Positions 45,025-54,279 of a stretch of DNA of 64,000 nucleotides are shown piece by piece; positions within the stretch are counted from its first letter, which is position 1; every line of letters starts with the position of its first letter. Source of the DNA: Methanobacterium sp. UBA279 (GTDB lineage: Archaea; Methanobacteriota; Methanobacteria; Methanobacteriales; Methanobacteriaceae); NCBI GenBank assembly GCA_002502855.1, contig DAQK01000046.1, forward strand, positions 25,680 through 89,679. The letters run 5' to 3'. Below the pieces are notes generated by a model. The model was not told where the DNA came from, ran no database searches, and saw nothing but the letters and a program-made list of their open reading frames with translations. The position numbers and the translations under genes are program-made.

Positions 45025-46095
45025 TTAAAATATTTCCACACAGAATTCCTCTGTTTTTATTCGTATCTCATCAACGCTGACCCCTTTAAGCAGAGCAGCC
45101 ATCATAGCCCCTCCCGCCCCTACGCCTTCTTTAACCGATCCGTTAAGGTAGTTCTTCAGTCCTGCGTTGCCACATTTTTCAAATTGAGGATCAACGGCAA
45201 AGATAGAATAATCAGCTATCTGCCGGGAGATATAGTTAATATCGGATGTCTCATCCCTGGCCACGAAAATCGTGGTGGCGATGGAGAGTTCCTCCCAATC
45301 AAAATCTTTATCCATCTCTTTGATCACCGCACAAACCGCAGTCATCTGGGTACCCCCAGCAAGGGTCACCGGCACCTGCGAACCAGCTGCAATTCCTGCG
45401 ACGGCAGGAATCATGGGGTCACCCACCACTTCCACAGCTTTAAGTGGATCATGGGCTAAGTCTCCTGCTTCAAAGCCGGCAGCTTTCAATCCATCAGAGA
45501 CAACCTCCATCTTTAGGTCGTGAGGGTTTTCCGGCATGCTTCCACTGACCTTGCGGTTACCATCATAGCCCATGGCAGTCAAGACACCCAGTGCTGTGGT
45601 GGTTCCCGCAGGTGTGCTCTCCCCAATGAACAGATGATCATTAAACTGTGAAAGCATCTTTCCCAGGAATTTTCCCCGTTTAAATATCTGTTCCGGGTTT
45701 AAAACAGCTTTTCCACTCCGGATATTTTCCCCTGGTTTATGGTTGATATCAAAAAAGGTTACATTAGGTTTAACTGCAGCACCCGCATCGGCTGTTAAAA
45801 AAGGTATGTCCGCCAGTTCCAGGGCTGCTTTGGTAATTACAGCAGGAGTGGGTGAAGCCGCGCCTTCAACCACGGTTTTGGGAATATCAGGCAGACACAT
45901 GGCCTTTCCATGCACGATCAACTCCACATCAGCCGCTGGTGTGTAATCGGTTAATTCTGGTGTGGCACCGGCACCAGTTATGCCAGGGATATTGGAAGTT
46001 CTGGTACTGGCTATCACGCACAAAAATAGAGGGTTGGAGTCTTCCAGTATGGGTAATTCACCTGGTGAGCCAAAATGTCTGATGATATTCTTCAA
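45025..46095 (-). CDS. cobT: CobT-like nicotinate-nucleotide phosphoribosyltransferase, archaeal type
   Basis: A 356-residue protein of the archaeal CobT-like family (TIGR00303 type), which activates the lower ligand base of corrinoids by ribosylation. Recognisable stretches are GITGAGATPELTDYTPAADVE near 37-57, GESTPAGTTTALGVL near 157-171 and VTLAGGTQM near 245. The start is TTG at 46095, chosen because AAAGGTGGAAG lies 5 bases upstream. With cbiB, cbiG and cfbB it gives this window several tetrapyrrole genes. Confidence 0.85.
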   Translation of the reverse strand: MKNIIRHFGSPGELPILEDSNPLFLCVIASTRTSNIPGITGAGATPELTDYTPAADVELIVHGKAMCLPDIPKTVVEGAASPTPAVITKAALELADIPFLTADAGAAVKPNVTFFDINHKPGENIRSGKAVLNPEQIFKRGKFLGKMLSQFNDHLFIGESTPAGTTTALGVLTAMGYDGNRKVSGSMPENPHDLKMEVVSDGLKAAGFEAGDLAHDPLKAVEVVGDPMIPAVAGIAAGSQVPVTLAGGTQMTAVCAVIKEMDKDFDWEELSIATTIFVARDETSDINYISRQIADYSIFAVDPQFEKCGNAGLKNYLNGSVKEGVGAGGAMMAALLKGVSVDEIRIKTEEFCVEIF

Positions 46096-46228
46096 GTTCT
46101 TCCACCTTTATATTGTAGTTTGATAAAATTAAATGGTTAATCCATCTATATAAGTATAAATAAACTGATGGAAAATTAAATTTCAAAGCTGATTGGGAAA
46201 AATTATCGATTATCGAGTTGATTTACCA

Positions 46229-47863
46229 ATGATATGCATCGGACTGGAGGGTACCGCAGAAAAAACAGGTGTAGGGATCGTAGATTCCTCTGGGGAAATA
46301 CTGGCCTCGGTGGGCAAATCCCTCATACCAGAAAGCGGAGGAATACATCCCCGAGAAGCAGCAGAACACCATGCAAACAACATCGTACCCCTCATCAAAG
46401 AGGCATTAGTCGAATCTGGACTGGAACTGAAGGATATAGATCTGGTGGCCTTCTCCCGGGGCCCGGGTTTAGGGCCCGCCCTGCGAACGGTAGCTACTGC
46501 GGCCAGATCCCTAAGTCTGTCCTTAAAAGTACCCATCATGGGTGTTAATCACTGCATAGGGCACGTGGAGATCGGCCGCCTCACCACCGGAGCTGTAGAC
46601 CCATTAACTCTATATGTCAGTGGTGGTAACAGTCAGATAATCGCCTATGACCGGGGAAGGTACCGTGTTTTCGGGGAGACCCTGGACATTGCTCTGGGTA
46701 ACTGCCTGGACCAGTTCGCCCGTCAAGTCAACCTGGGCCATCCTGGCGGGCCTCGGGTAGAAGAACTGGCCCTTAAATCTCAAAACTATCTTAAACTACC
46801 CTACACAGTCAAGGGTATGGATCTATCCTTTTCTGGTTTACTCACCGCCGCCATTCGGAAATATGAAGCTGGAGAACCCTTAGAGGATGTATGCTACAGT
46901 CTGCAGGAGACAGCTTTCGCCATGGTCACCGAGATAACCGAGAGAGCCCTGGCCCATTCCAAGAAAAGGGAAGTGATGTTGTGTGGTGGGGTAGCAGCCA
47001 ACAGCCGGTTAAGGGAGATGATCTCCATCATGACCAGAGAACACTACGCAGACTTCTACCAGCCCCCTATAAAATATTGTGCAGATAACGGGGCTATGAT
47101 CGCCTGGATGGGCCAGTTGATGTTCCAATACGGCTCGGTGCAGAAAATGGAGGACACAACTGTGATTCAAAGGTACCGTACCGATCAGGTGGATGTTCCC
47201 TGGATGAAAACCTCCCCTGTCCATTTAGAATTACCATCCAATATGCTGGAGAAGGGAGCTGAAGCCAACATCTATCCGGGGGGATGGATGGGACGGGATG
47301 TGCTCCTGAAGGAAAGGGTATCTAAAAGCTACCGTATAGAAAAAATTGATCACAGATTAAGGAAGAGAAGAACGAAAGGTGAAGCCAAACTCCTCCATCT
47401 GGCCAAAACCTGCGGAGTAACCACCCCACTAATATATGATATTGATAAGGAAAATAAGACCATAACCATGGAATATATACCGGGTAAACCGGTTAAAGAC
47501 GTGTTCAACGAATCAGAGATATCCCAGATAAAAATCATCTGTAAAAAAGTAGGTGAAAAGGTCGCCCGCCTACATAACTGTGGAATAATCCATGGAGACC
47601 TGACCAGTAGCAACTTACTGCTAAAAGATGGGGAAATTGTGTTCATCGACTTCGGACTGGGAAAGATCTCCGACCTGGTGGAGGATAAAGGCACCGACCT
47701 CCTGGTTTTCAAGAAAGCACTCACCGGTATACACTACGACATTGCAGAGGATTGTTTCCAGTCGATTTTAGAGGGTTACCAGGATGCAGATGATTATCAA
47801 GAAATCTTAGAGAAAATAGGGGAGATTGAGGTAAGAAGGCGTTATACAGACAACAATAATTAA
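46229..47863 (+). CDS. kae1-bud32: Kae1-Bud32 fusion, KEOPS complex (tRNA t6A37 synthesis)
   Basis: A two-domain protein of ~544 residues. Kae1 (residues 1-~325) transfers the threonylcarbamoyl group to A37 of ANN-decoding tRNAs; its metal-binding His pair is in NHCIGHVEIG, and ALGNCLDQFAR and CGGVAANSRLRE are conserved. Bud32 (~330-544) is a small atypical kinase/ATPase: KERVSKSYR, HGDLTSSN and FIDFGLGK. The fusion is common in euryarchaeal methanogens. I start at MICIGLEGTAEKTG (46229); the longer frame from 46193 adds 12 residues. Confidence 0.95.
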   Translation: MICIGLEGTAEKTGVGIVDSSGEILASVGKSLIPESGGIHPREAAEHHANNIVPLIKEALVESGLELKDIDLVAFSRGPGLGPALRTVATAARSLSLSLKVPIMGVNHCIGHVEIGRLTTGAVDPLTLYVSGGNSQIIAYDRGRYRVFGETLDIALGNCLDQFARQVNLGHPGGPRVEELALKSQNYLKLPYTVKGMDLSFSGLLTAAIRKYEAGEPLEDVCYSLQETAFAMVTEITERALAHSKKREVMLCGGVAANSRLREMISIMTREHYADFYQPPIKYCADNGAMIAWMGQLMFQYGSVQKMEDTTVIQRYRTDQVDVPWMKTSPVHLELPSNMLEKGAEANIYPGGWMGRDVLLKERVSKSYRIEKIDHRLRKRRTKGEAKLLHLAKTCGVTTPLIYDIDKENKTITMEYIPGKPVKDVFNESEISQIKIICKKVGEKVARLHNCGIIHGDLTSSNLLLKDGEIVFIDFGLGKISDLVEDKGTDLLVFKKALTGIHYDIAEDCFQSILEGYQDADDYQEILEKIGEIEVRRRYTDNNN

Positions 47864-47896
47864 ACCACTCCAATAATTAAACCCATTCTTCGATGT

Positions 47897-48781
47897 TTAA
47901 GATTTTTCGTAGTTTTTATAGAAGTTCACCACCAGTTCTATCACGGTAGGGTCTTTGGTCAGGTCATTATGTCCCACACCACGGATTAGTTTGGGTGTAA
48001 TGTTGCCCAGAATACTCTGTTCATTGGCCACGGCCCCATCTCCTTCGGCCGTCCATCTGTAAACAGTTTCACCATTCTCAACTAACTTAACCCGTGTGGG
48101 TACGTACCTCTTCCTCGATACGGATTTATAGCTTTCATATTCTTCTTTTGAGGTTCCTATCAACCATTCCACCATACCCATCAATTTAGATATGAATTTG
48201 GTTTGTGCAGGCACTTGGTGGCCTATTATTATGTGGTAGGTAACTCCCGGCATGACCCCATCATGACCGGGCCCTGAACTATTCAGCTCAAGGGTCTGGC
48301 GGTCATAAGTACGCATATTAGCCACTGCGCCTGAAGAACCTATGTCCCTTAAATACAGGTAGAGTAAAGGCTTAAGCAGCAGATAAAGCAAGCGTTTACT
48401 GTCGATTAAATCAGCGAGTGCACTACCATGATTTACCGGTGCTATACCGATCCACTGCCGTATGTTCTTGTAATTATCATTTTTCGTCATGTAGAACCGG
48501 GAAACCAGAGCACCCATGGAGTGGCATACTATGTCAAACTTACCAGTGTATCCGGTAGACGCCCTGATATCAAAGATGAACTTCCCTAAATCAGTAGGGT
48601 AATTATAGGGATCGCCTGTGGCGGGTAGATAATTAAACTCATAATAAGGGATGTTCTCTTTATCTAAAGCTTTTTTCATCACATCCCATTCTACGAGTAC
48701 ATCCTCCTCCTTCCTAGGACGCCATCCATGGACTAAAATTATGGGGGTCAACTCTGCCGCCGATTTTGTTGAATCGTTCAT
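47897..48781 (-). CDS. Lipase-like alpha/beta hydrolase
   Basis: A 294-residue hydrolase-fold protein. The oxyanion-hole segment IILVHGW is at 14-20, the nucleophile is S88 in CHSMGAL (first Gly of GxSxG replaced by Cys), and a candidate catalytic His is in GVGHNDL near 275. PGAP1/lipase class 2 proteins have this order. No signal peptide is seen, so it is cytoplasmic. The substrate is unknown. It lies in opposite orientation between kae1-bud32 and the XTPase gene. Confidence 0.75.
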   Translation of the reverse strand: MNDSTKSAAELTPIILVHGWRPRKEEDVLVEWDVMKKALDKENIPYYEFNYLPATGDPYNYPTDLGKFIFDIRASTGYTGKFDIVCHSMGALVSRFYMTKNDNYKNIRQWIGIAPVNHGSALADLIDSKRLLYLLLKPLLYLYLRDIGSSGAVANMRTYDRQTLELNSSGPGHDGVMPGVTYHIIIGHQVPAQTKFISKLMGMVEWLIGTSKEEYESYKSVSRKRYVPTRVKLVENGETVYRWTAEGDGAVANEQSILGNITPKLIRGVGHNDLTKDPTVIELVVNFYKNYEKS

Positions 48782-48961
48782 GATATGTGTATCTTATATA
48801 AGATCTGGATTTTTAAAGGCCATTATCGTTATTTTTCCAAATTCATTCATTAAAAATATTATTTCAACAGTCTAATTTACAGATAACAATAGCTAAATCC
48901 ACAATTAAACCTATGATTAAACTAATAAATATTTACTATTAGAATTACTGTTGGTCTTAAA

Positions 48962-49537
48962 ATGTCTGAAAAAATCAATTCAAAAATCATTACCTTTATA
49001 ACCGGTAACCCCCATAAAGTTAAAGAAGCCCGGGGAATATTGAATAACCTGGGAATTTCACTGGAGCATGCTGATCTCGGCTACCCTGAAATCCAGGGAG
49101 ACCTGGAGGATGTGGCCCGGTACGGTGCACAGTATGCTAGCAGGCGTCTGGGTAAACCAGTGATAGTAGAGGACGCCGGATTATTCATAAAGGCCCTTAA
49201 ATGGTTTCCAGGGACATATTCATCCTACGTGCAGGAAACATTAGGTAATAAGGGTATATTGAAGCTTATGAATGATGTTGAAGACAGATACGCCGAGTTC
49301 AGGTCGGTAGTTGGGTACTGCACCCCCAAAACCGAACCCGGGGTTTTTTTAGGCACTGTCAAAGGACGCATCGGTTACGAGGAAAAGGGCGAGTACGGTT
49401 TCGCCTACGACCCCCTGTTTATCCCAGATGGATACGACAAATCCTTCGGAGAACTACAAAGAACAGAGAAAAACATGTTCTCCCACCGTCGTAAATCGCT
49501 CGAGAAGTTCGCACTGTGGTATAAAGACCAGGGATAA
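48962..49537 (+). CDS. XTP/dITP diphosphatase (HAM1/RdgB family)
   Basis: A 191-residue house-cleaning enzyme that hydrolyses XTP and (d)ITP to monophosphates. [10 protein letters not shown] at residues 14-23 is the nucleotide-binding start, [11 protein letters not shown] near 70 carries the metal-binding Asp, and FAYDPLFIP and [10 protein letters not shown] near the C-terminus complete the family pattern. In related archaea it often lies just downstream of kae1-bud32; here the lipase-like gene intervenes. Confidence 0.92.
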   Translation: MSEKINSKIITFITGNPHKVKEARGILNNLGISLEHADLGYPEIQGDLEDVARYGAQYASRRLGKPVIVEDAGLFIKALKWFPGTYSSYVQETLGNKGILKLMNDVEDRYAEFRSVVGYCTPKTEPGVFLGTVKGRIGYEEKGEYGFAYDPLFIPDGYDKSFGELQRTEKNMFSHRRKSLEKFALWYKDQG

Positions 49538-49625
49538 TTAATCATAAAAAATGGACTGAATCCACAATGAAGTGTATCAACCTGCTCTAACCACATTATT
49601 AAAATAATATTTTAGAGGTGAAATA

Positions 49626-50027
49626 ATGGCAGTTAAGCCAGAATGGATTGAATACTCCAACGAAGAGATTGAAGAACTGATATTAAAACTTAAAAAGGAA
49701 GGAAACTCCACCAGCATGATGGGAATCATCCTGAGGGACCAGTACGGTATCCCAGATGTTAAACTGATAACCGGGCTCAAAATCACCCAGATCCTGGAAA
49801 AGCACAACCAGGGCCTGGAATACCCAGAGGACCTAATGAACCTCATCCGGAAAGCAGTTAACATCAGGGACCACCTGAAAGAGAATCCTAAAGACCTGCA
49901 TACCAGGAGAGGCCTGCGTATCGTGGAATCCAAGATCAGGAGACTGGTGAGATACTACAGGAATGAAGGCGTACTTCCTGAAGGATGGAGATATGAACCA
50001 AAACAAGCAGCATTACTTGTTAAATAG
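49626..50027 (+). CDS. rpsO: 30S ribosomal protein S15 (uS15)
   Basis: A 133-residue archaeal/eukaryal-type uS15, with the N-terminal extension ([16 protein letters not shown]) absent in bacteria and the rRNA-binding helices [24 protein letters not shown] and [11 protein letters not shown]. It binds 16S rRNA during early 30S assembly. AGGTGAAATA precedes the ATG. The recJ-like gene starts inside its 3' end. Confidence 0.96.
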   Translation: MAVKPEWIEYSNEEIEELILKLKKEGNSTSMMGIILRDQYGIPDVKLITGLKITQILEKHNQGLEYPEDLMNLIRKAVNIRDHLKENPKDLHTRRGLRIVESKIRRLVRYYRNEGVLPEGWRYEPKQAALLVK

Positions 50028-51384
50028 AGCTGAAGAAGCTCATAAGCTTTTAAAAGAGCATCTAGATCAGGATCATGTGGTGAGAGTAATCTCCCACAAC
50101 GATGCTGACGGAATATCTGCTGCTGGTGTGATCTGCAACGCCATCACCCGGGAGAAGGGGAAATTCCATGTTACCATAGTGCCCCGGCTGAAAGCTGAGG
50201 TCCTGGATAAGATTTCCCAGGAAAAATATAAGTTATTCTTCTTTTGTGATATGGGAAGCGCCTGGACCCAGCGGATCGGTAAGCTTAAAGGAGACGCCAT
50301 AATAGCAGACCACCACCAGACCATCGATTCCACCGAAGACCAGGAGACAGTGGTGCACGTCAACCCCCACCTCTTCGGCTTGGACGGAACCAGGGATGTG
50401 AGTGGTTCGGGAGTAACTTATCTGGCAGTAAGGCCCATGGGTCACTATGAACTCACTGCATTAGCCATGGTGGGTGCTTTCGGAGACATGCAGGGCAACG
50501 GCAACATTACCGGGGTTAACCACACCATATTACAGGAAGGAATAAAGAAAGGAGTATTAGAAATTAACGACGGGTTGAAGGTCTCCTTCTTGAATGAAGA
50601 ACCCCTGTATAAAGCGCTTTCCTACACTTTTCTACCTTTACCTGGCATTTCCGGTGATTTTGAAGGGTCAAAAACCTTCCTGGAGAAGATCGGAGTATCC
50701 TATGAAACCAAATTCCCCGACCTCAGCAACGAAGAAAAGGACATACTGAAAAATGAGTTGGTGAAGGTAAACCCGGAAATTTTCGGTAAAATCTACCAGA
50801 TAAAAGATGAAATACCACTACTTAGAAATATAGATGATTACTCTCAGATAATAGACGCCTGCGGAAAGAAGAAAAAGTACGGCTACGGCCTGAGCATCTG
50901 CCTGGGAGACAGGGAAGAATCCCTCCAGGAAGGACTGAACTACCTGAAAAACTATCAGGACACCATAATAAAAGGTATCGAATGGATTAAAAAAGAGGGC
51001 TCCCGGGAAATGGATCACATCCAGTACATATACACAGAGGATAAGGATATAAAGAGCTTCATGGGGACTCTGGCCAATGTGGGATTGGATCTTAAATTAT
51101 TCAATCAAGATAAACCTGTCTTAGCGATTTCTCGTATGGATCCCCTCATCAAAGTTTCCGGACGTACCACTCTGGCCAATACTGAAAAAGGGATTAATCT
51201 TGGCCAGGCCTTCGAACAGGCATCACATAGCTATGGTGGTACCGGGGGCGGGCATACCGTAGCAGCTGGAGCTGTTGTTCCCCGAAATAACAAGGATAAT
51301 TTCCTGAACCTGGTGGATGAAATCATTAAAACCCAACTGGAAGAAGATAAATCTAACAAATCCAAACAGATAACATTCAGTTAA
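49993..51384 (+). CDS. DHH-family RecJ-like single-strand nuclease (RecJ/GAN/Cdc45 type)
   Basis: A 463-residue DHH/DHHA1 phosphoesterase. DHH motifs: [12 protein letters not shown] near residue 40, CDMGSA near 84, DHHQT near 106, and the C-terminal DHHA1 box [13 protein letters not shown] near 425. Archaeal RecJ homologues degrade single-stranded DNA or RNA and join the GINS/MCM replication complex. The start at 49993 is chosen because GGATGGAGAT precedes it; it overlaps rpsO by 35 bases. The aconitase X gene follows closely. Confidence 0.88.
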   Translation: MNQNKQHYLLNRAEEAHKLLKEHLDQDHVVRVISHNDADGISAAGVICNAITREKGKFHVTIVPRLKAEVLDKISQEKYKLFFFCDMGSAWTQRIGKLKGDAIIADHHQTIDSTEDQETVVHVNPHLFGLDGTRDVSGSGVTYLAVRPMGHYELTALAMVGAFGDMQGNGNITGVNHTILQEGIKKGVLEINDGLKVSFLNEEPLYKALSYTFLPLPGISGDFEGSKTFLEKIGVSYETKFPDLSNEEKDILKNELVKVNPEIFGKIYQIKDEIPLLRNIDDYSQIIDACGKKKKYGYGLSICLGDREESLQEGLNYLKNYQDTIIKGIEWIKKEGSREMDHIQYIYTEDKDIKSFMGTLANVGLDLKLFNQDKPVLAISRMDPLIKVSGRTTLANTEKGINLGQAFEQASHSYGGTGGGHTVAAGAVVPRNNKDNFLNLVDEIIKTQLEEDKSNKSKQITFS

Positions 51385-51402
51385 ATTTTAAAGAGGTCCT
51401 CT

Positions 51403-52593
51403 ATGCAGCTTACACCAGAAGAACAGGATATGTACGATGGAAAATATGGGATCGCCGTAGAGAAATCCATGGAGATCCTGGTGGCCCTGGGTGATATCTA
51501 CGGAGCAGGAAAGATGGTGGATATAACATCTGCCCAGATAGCAGGGGTTTCCTATAAAACCATCGGAGACGCTGGATTAGAATATCTGGAAGAATTGGCA
51601 AGTACTGGTGTTAAAGTGAGAGTCCCCTCCACGTTGAACCCGGCAGGAATAGACCTGGTCAAATGGAAAGAGTTGAACTTCCCAGCAGACTTCGCTGATA
51701 AACAGTTGAAGATCATCGAGGCCTACAGTAAAATGGGCATCAGTACCACCTGTACATGCACACCCTACCTGGTGGGTAACGTGCCTGCCCTGGGAAGTCA
51801 CATCGCCTGGTCAGAATCTTCAGCGGTGGCCTATGCCAACTCAGTCCTCGGAGCCCGGACCAATAGGGAAGGCGGCCCGGGAGCCCTGGCAGCGGCCATC
51901 TGTGGAAAGACAGCCGAATATGGTTATCACTTAGATGAAAACAGGAAGGCAAATTACATTTTCGAGGTTGAAACCCAGTTAAAAGGTATAGACTACGGTG
52001 CACTAGGCTACTTGGTGGGAAAAATAGTGGGGGACGGAGTGCCCTACTTCAAACTAAAAAACACCCCATCAATCAATGAACTAAAAAGTTTAGGCGCTGC
52101 ACTGGCATCGTCTGGTGCCGTTGCACTTTATCATGTGGAAAAAGTCACCCCCGAATATAATGATGCCCTTAAAGGGGTTGATATTGGTGGAATAGAAAAA
52201 ATTGTGGTGGATAAGGATCAGATAACCGAATCCCACCAGAAACTATCCACGACCACCCGAAAACCAGATTTAATCTGTGTCGGGTGTCCGCATGCATCAT
52301 TAGATGAGATTGAAGCCATCGCAAGGAAAGTTGCTGGTCGGAAACTCTCCACACCCCTATGGATATGTACCTCGATATCAGTTAAAGCCGAATCAGACCG
52401 TATGGGCTACACCAGAACCATAGAAGATGCCGGTGGTAAAGTAGTATCCGATACCTGTATGGTGGTTTCGCCCATAGAAGACCTTGGTTTTAAGGTTGTT
52501 GGTGTTGACTCGGCAAAAGCAGCTAACTACGTGCCCAGTATGTGCGGTTTAGACGTGGTCTACGGCGAACTGGATGAATTGATTGAAAAATAG
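51403..52593 (+). CDS. Aconitase X large subunit (mevalonate 5-phosphate dehydratase)
   Basis: A 396-residue aconitase X (AcnX type, DUF521). Archaeal AcnX dehydrates mevalonate 5-phosphate to trans-anhydromevalonate phosphate in the archaeal mevalonate pathway toward isoprenoid lipids. Cluster and active-site features include [11 protein letters not shown] near 120-130, [18 protein letters not shown] near 155, GCPHASLDE near 295 and a Cys in CGLDV at the C-terminus. The small subunit (AcnX domain 2) is encoded elsewhere. It begins 18 bases after the recJ-like gene, preceded by AGAGGTCC. Confidence 0.9.
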   Translation: MQLTPEEQDMYDGKYGIAVEKSMEILVALGDIYGAGKMVDITSAQIAGVSYKTIGDAGLEYLEELASTGVKVRVPSTLNPAGIDLVKWKELNFPADFADKQLKIIEAYSKMGISTTCTCTPYLVGNVPALGSHIAWSESSAVAYANSVLGARTNREGGPGALAAAICGKTAEYGYHLDENRKANYIFEVETQLKGIDYGALGYLVGKIVGDGVPYFKLKNTPSINELKSLGAALASSGAVALYHVEKVTPEYNDALKGVDIGGIEKIVVDKDQITESHQKLSTTTRKPDLICVGCPHASLDEIEAIARKVAGRKLSTPLWICTSISVKAESDRMGYTRTIEDAGGKVVSDTCMVVSPIEDLGFKVVGVDSAKAANYVPSMCGLDVVYGELDELIEK

Positions 52594-52747
52594 CAATATC
52601 TAGATAAAATAAAGAAAGTTATTTGAATTAGGTTCCTATTATTTTCAAGAATATAACACGTATTTTATTTAAAATAAGTATAAATCTTTATATACCAAAA
52701 TCCATACGTAATAATATACTTTTTTTATTTGTTAAGGAGGACAAAGT
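52594..52747 (+). promoter_or_regulatory. Promoter of the proteasome-like/TA operon
   Basis: A TATA box AAATCTTTATATACCAAA lies at ~52682-52699, placing a start near 52722. AAGGAGG at 52735-52741 is a full-length Shine-Dalgarno for the GTG start at 52748. The spacer is AT-rich and otherwise empty. Confidence 0.6.
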
Positions 52748-53584
52748 GTGACAATCGCAATATCTATGAAAGTTAATGATGGTATTGTATTAGCGGCTGA
52801 TAGTGCCTCTGCAATTATTGAAAAAAATCCTTCCGGTACTTTAAGTGTTGTAAATATCTATAATAACGCTAATAAGATTTTTAATTTAATTAAAGGAAAA
52901 CCAGTTGGATTAATTGCTTGGGGATCTGGAAGCATTGGAAACTCTTCAATTTCTACACTTACTAAAGATTTTAGGGAACTAATTAAAGAAAAAAAAATCG
53001 GATCAATAGAAAATAACAGTTATACTATAAAAAAGATGGCGTTAGAGTTTAAAAAGTTCATATATGATGAGAATTATTTAAAAGAATTTAAAAGTTGGGA
53101 TGAGAAACCTGACATGGGGTTCATGATAGTAGGATATTCAACAAATAGTCATTTTTCAGAAGAGTGGAAATTAGACATCCAGAACGGTGAGTGTGAAGAT
53201 CCTTATATCGTTAGGGAGAAAAACCAGATTGGAATTACTTGGAACGGGGAACCAGAAGCCATATGTAGGCTTTATTTGGGACATAGTACGGCGCTTTCAG
53301 ATATTTTAGAGATGACAGGACTAAATAATTCAAAAATTACAGAAATTTTAGATATTTGTCAAGAAAGATTAGTTGCTCCTATGGTAACTCCAGCTATGCC
53401 AATTCAAGATGCTATTGAACTGGCTGAATTCTTAGTTGACACTACAACACAATTTTCACGTTTTATTCCTGGTGCTTCTACAGTTGGCGGACCTACTGAA
53501 ATAGCAGCGATCACTAAACACGAAGGTTTTAAATGGATAAAGAGAAAACATTATTATGATGTTTCTTTAAACATGGGGGTTTAA
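52748..53584 (+). CDS. Proteasome-fold Ntn hydrolase with N-terminal Thr
   Basis: A 278-residue protein that starts (M)TIAISMKVNDGIVLAADSAS, matching proteasome beta/HslV subunits. After Met removal Thr is residue 1, Asp17 falls exactly at the catalytic Asp (LAADS), and Lys42 in NANKIFNL fits the catalytic Lys33 after a short insertion. GSGSIG near residue 58 resembles the 45-47 Gly loop. Unlike proteasome subunits it has no propeptide and a ~90-residue extra C-terminal part. It belongs to a poorly described family of bacterial/archaeal Ntn proteins. The start is GTG with AAGGAGG. The antitoxin-like gene begins 1 base after the stop. Confidence 0.75.
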   Translation: MTIAISMKVNDGIVLAADSASAIIEKNPSGTLSVVNIYNNANKIFNLIKGKPVGLIAWGSGSIGNSSISTLTKDFRELIKEKKIGSIENNSYTIKKMALEFKKFIYDENYLKEFKSWDEKPDMGFMIVGYSTNSHFSEEWKLDIQNGECEDPYIVREKNQIGITWNGEPEAICRLYLGHSTALSDILEMTGLNNSKITEILDICQERLVAPMVTPAMPIQDAIELAEFLVDTTTQFSRFIPGASTVGGPTEIAAITKHEGFKWIKRKHYYDVSLNMGV

Positions 53585-53585
53585 T

Positions 53586-53834
53586 ATGGTTGAAAGATGT
53601 GGAAGTGTTATATTTAAAGGGTCTATAGATCATAATCGAGTGGCAAAAAACCAATTAAACTATAACTATGTAACTGCGGTTTCTATGAGTATAAACTACC
53701 AAAATCCATATATATTAGAAGAAGAGGATTTAGAATTCGGAAGAAGGACTGAAATAGCTTTAAATGAGATTTCTGAAGGTCATGGGATCAAAATGAACTG
53801 TGTAGACTTCCTGAAAGAATTAGAGACATGGTGA
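53586..53834 (+). CDS. Putative antitoxin of a RelE/ParE-type TA pair
   Basis: An 82-residue acidic protein. The C-terminal half (GRRTEIALNEISEGHGIK, DFLKELETW) matches the toxin-neutralising tail of RelB-like antitoxins. The N-terminal half has no clear DNA-binding motif. It starts 1 base after the Ntn hydrolase stop and overlaps the toxin start by 7 bases, so translation of the three is coupled. The assignment rests on size, tail pattern and the linked toxin. Confidence 0.6.
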   Translation: MVERCGSVIFKGSIDHNRVAKNQLNYNYVTAVSMSINYQNPYILEEEDLEFGRRTEIALNEISEGHGIKMNCVDFLKELETW

Positions 53835-54099
53835 ATGATGATAATACACTTAAAATTGTTTTTCTTCCTAATTTCCAAGATGTGTTGAAGAAATTGAAAG
53901 AGCCAACAAAAAGTGAAGTTAAAAAAAAAAAATTGAAAAAATTGTTAAAAACCCCAAAATTGGAAAACCCATGCGTTACGGGAGGAAAGGCACAAGAGAA
54001 GTTTATGTGGGTTCTAAATCATTCAGATTGTCTTATAAATATCTAGAAGATGAAAATACGATCTATTTTGCTGATTTTTATCATAAAAAGCACCAATAA
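53828..54099 (+). pseudogene. RelE/ParE-family toxin, frameshifted in an A12 run
   Basis: The start reads LKIVFLPNFQDVLKKLKEP, a RelE/ParE N-terminus. After 12 consecutive A (53921-53932) the expected frame is lost and a 72-residue product results. In another frame the protein continues correctly: KIEKIVKNPKIGKPMRYGRK, then TREVYVGSKSFRLSY, IYFADFYHKKHQ and a stop at 54099, the full RelE C-terminus. Ten or 13 A would restore it. It may be a true inactivation, a slippage-controlled gene or a sequencing error in the run. Confidence 0.75.
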
Positions 54100-54279
54100 T
54101 AAATGGAATGGTATAATCCATTCTTAAATTTGTTTTAATTTCTTAAATATTAATATTAGTAAAGAATTGAATAAATTTAATTTTTATGAGTTCAATTATC
54201 AAAGACTAATTGTCAGATAATTTTATATCTTATTTCCATTTTTAATTTAATTAACTAGAAAACTATTATTAGGATTGAA

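Noticed and set aside
46234..46548. Alternative 104-codon frame within kae1
   Set aside because: It is a shadow of the strongly conserved Kae1 frame with no independent signal.
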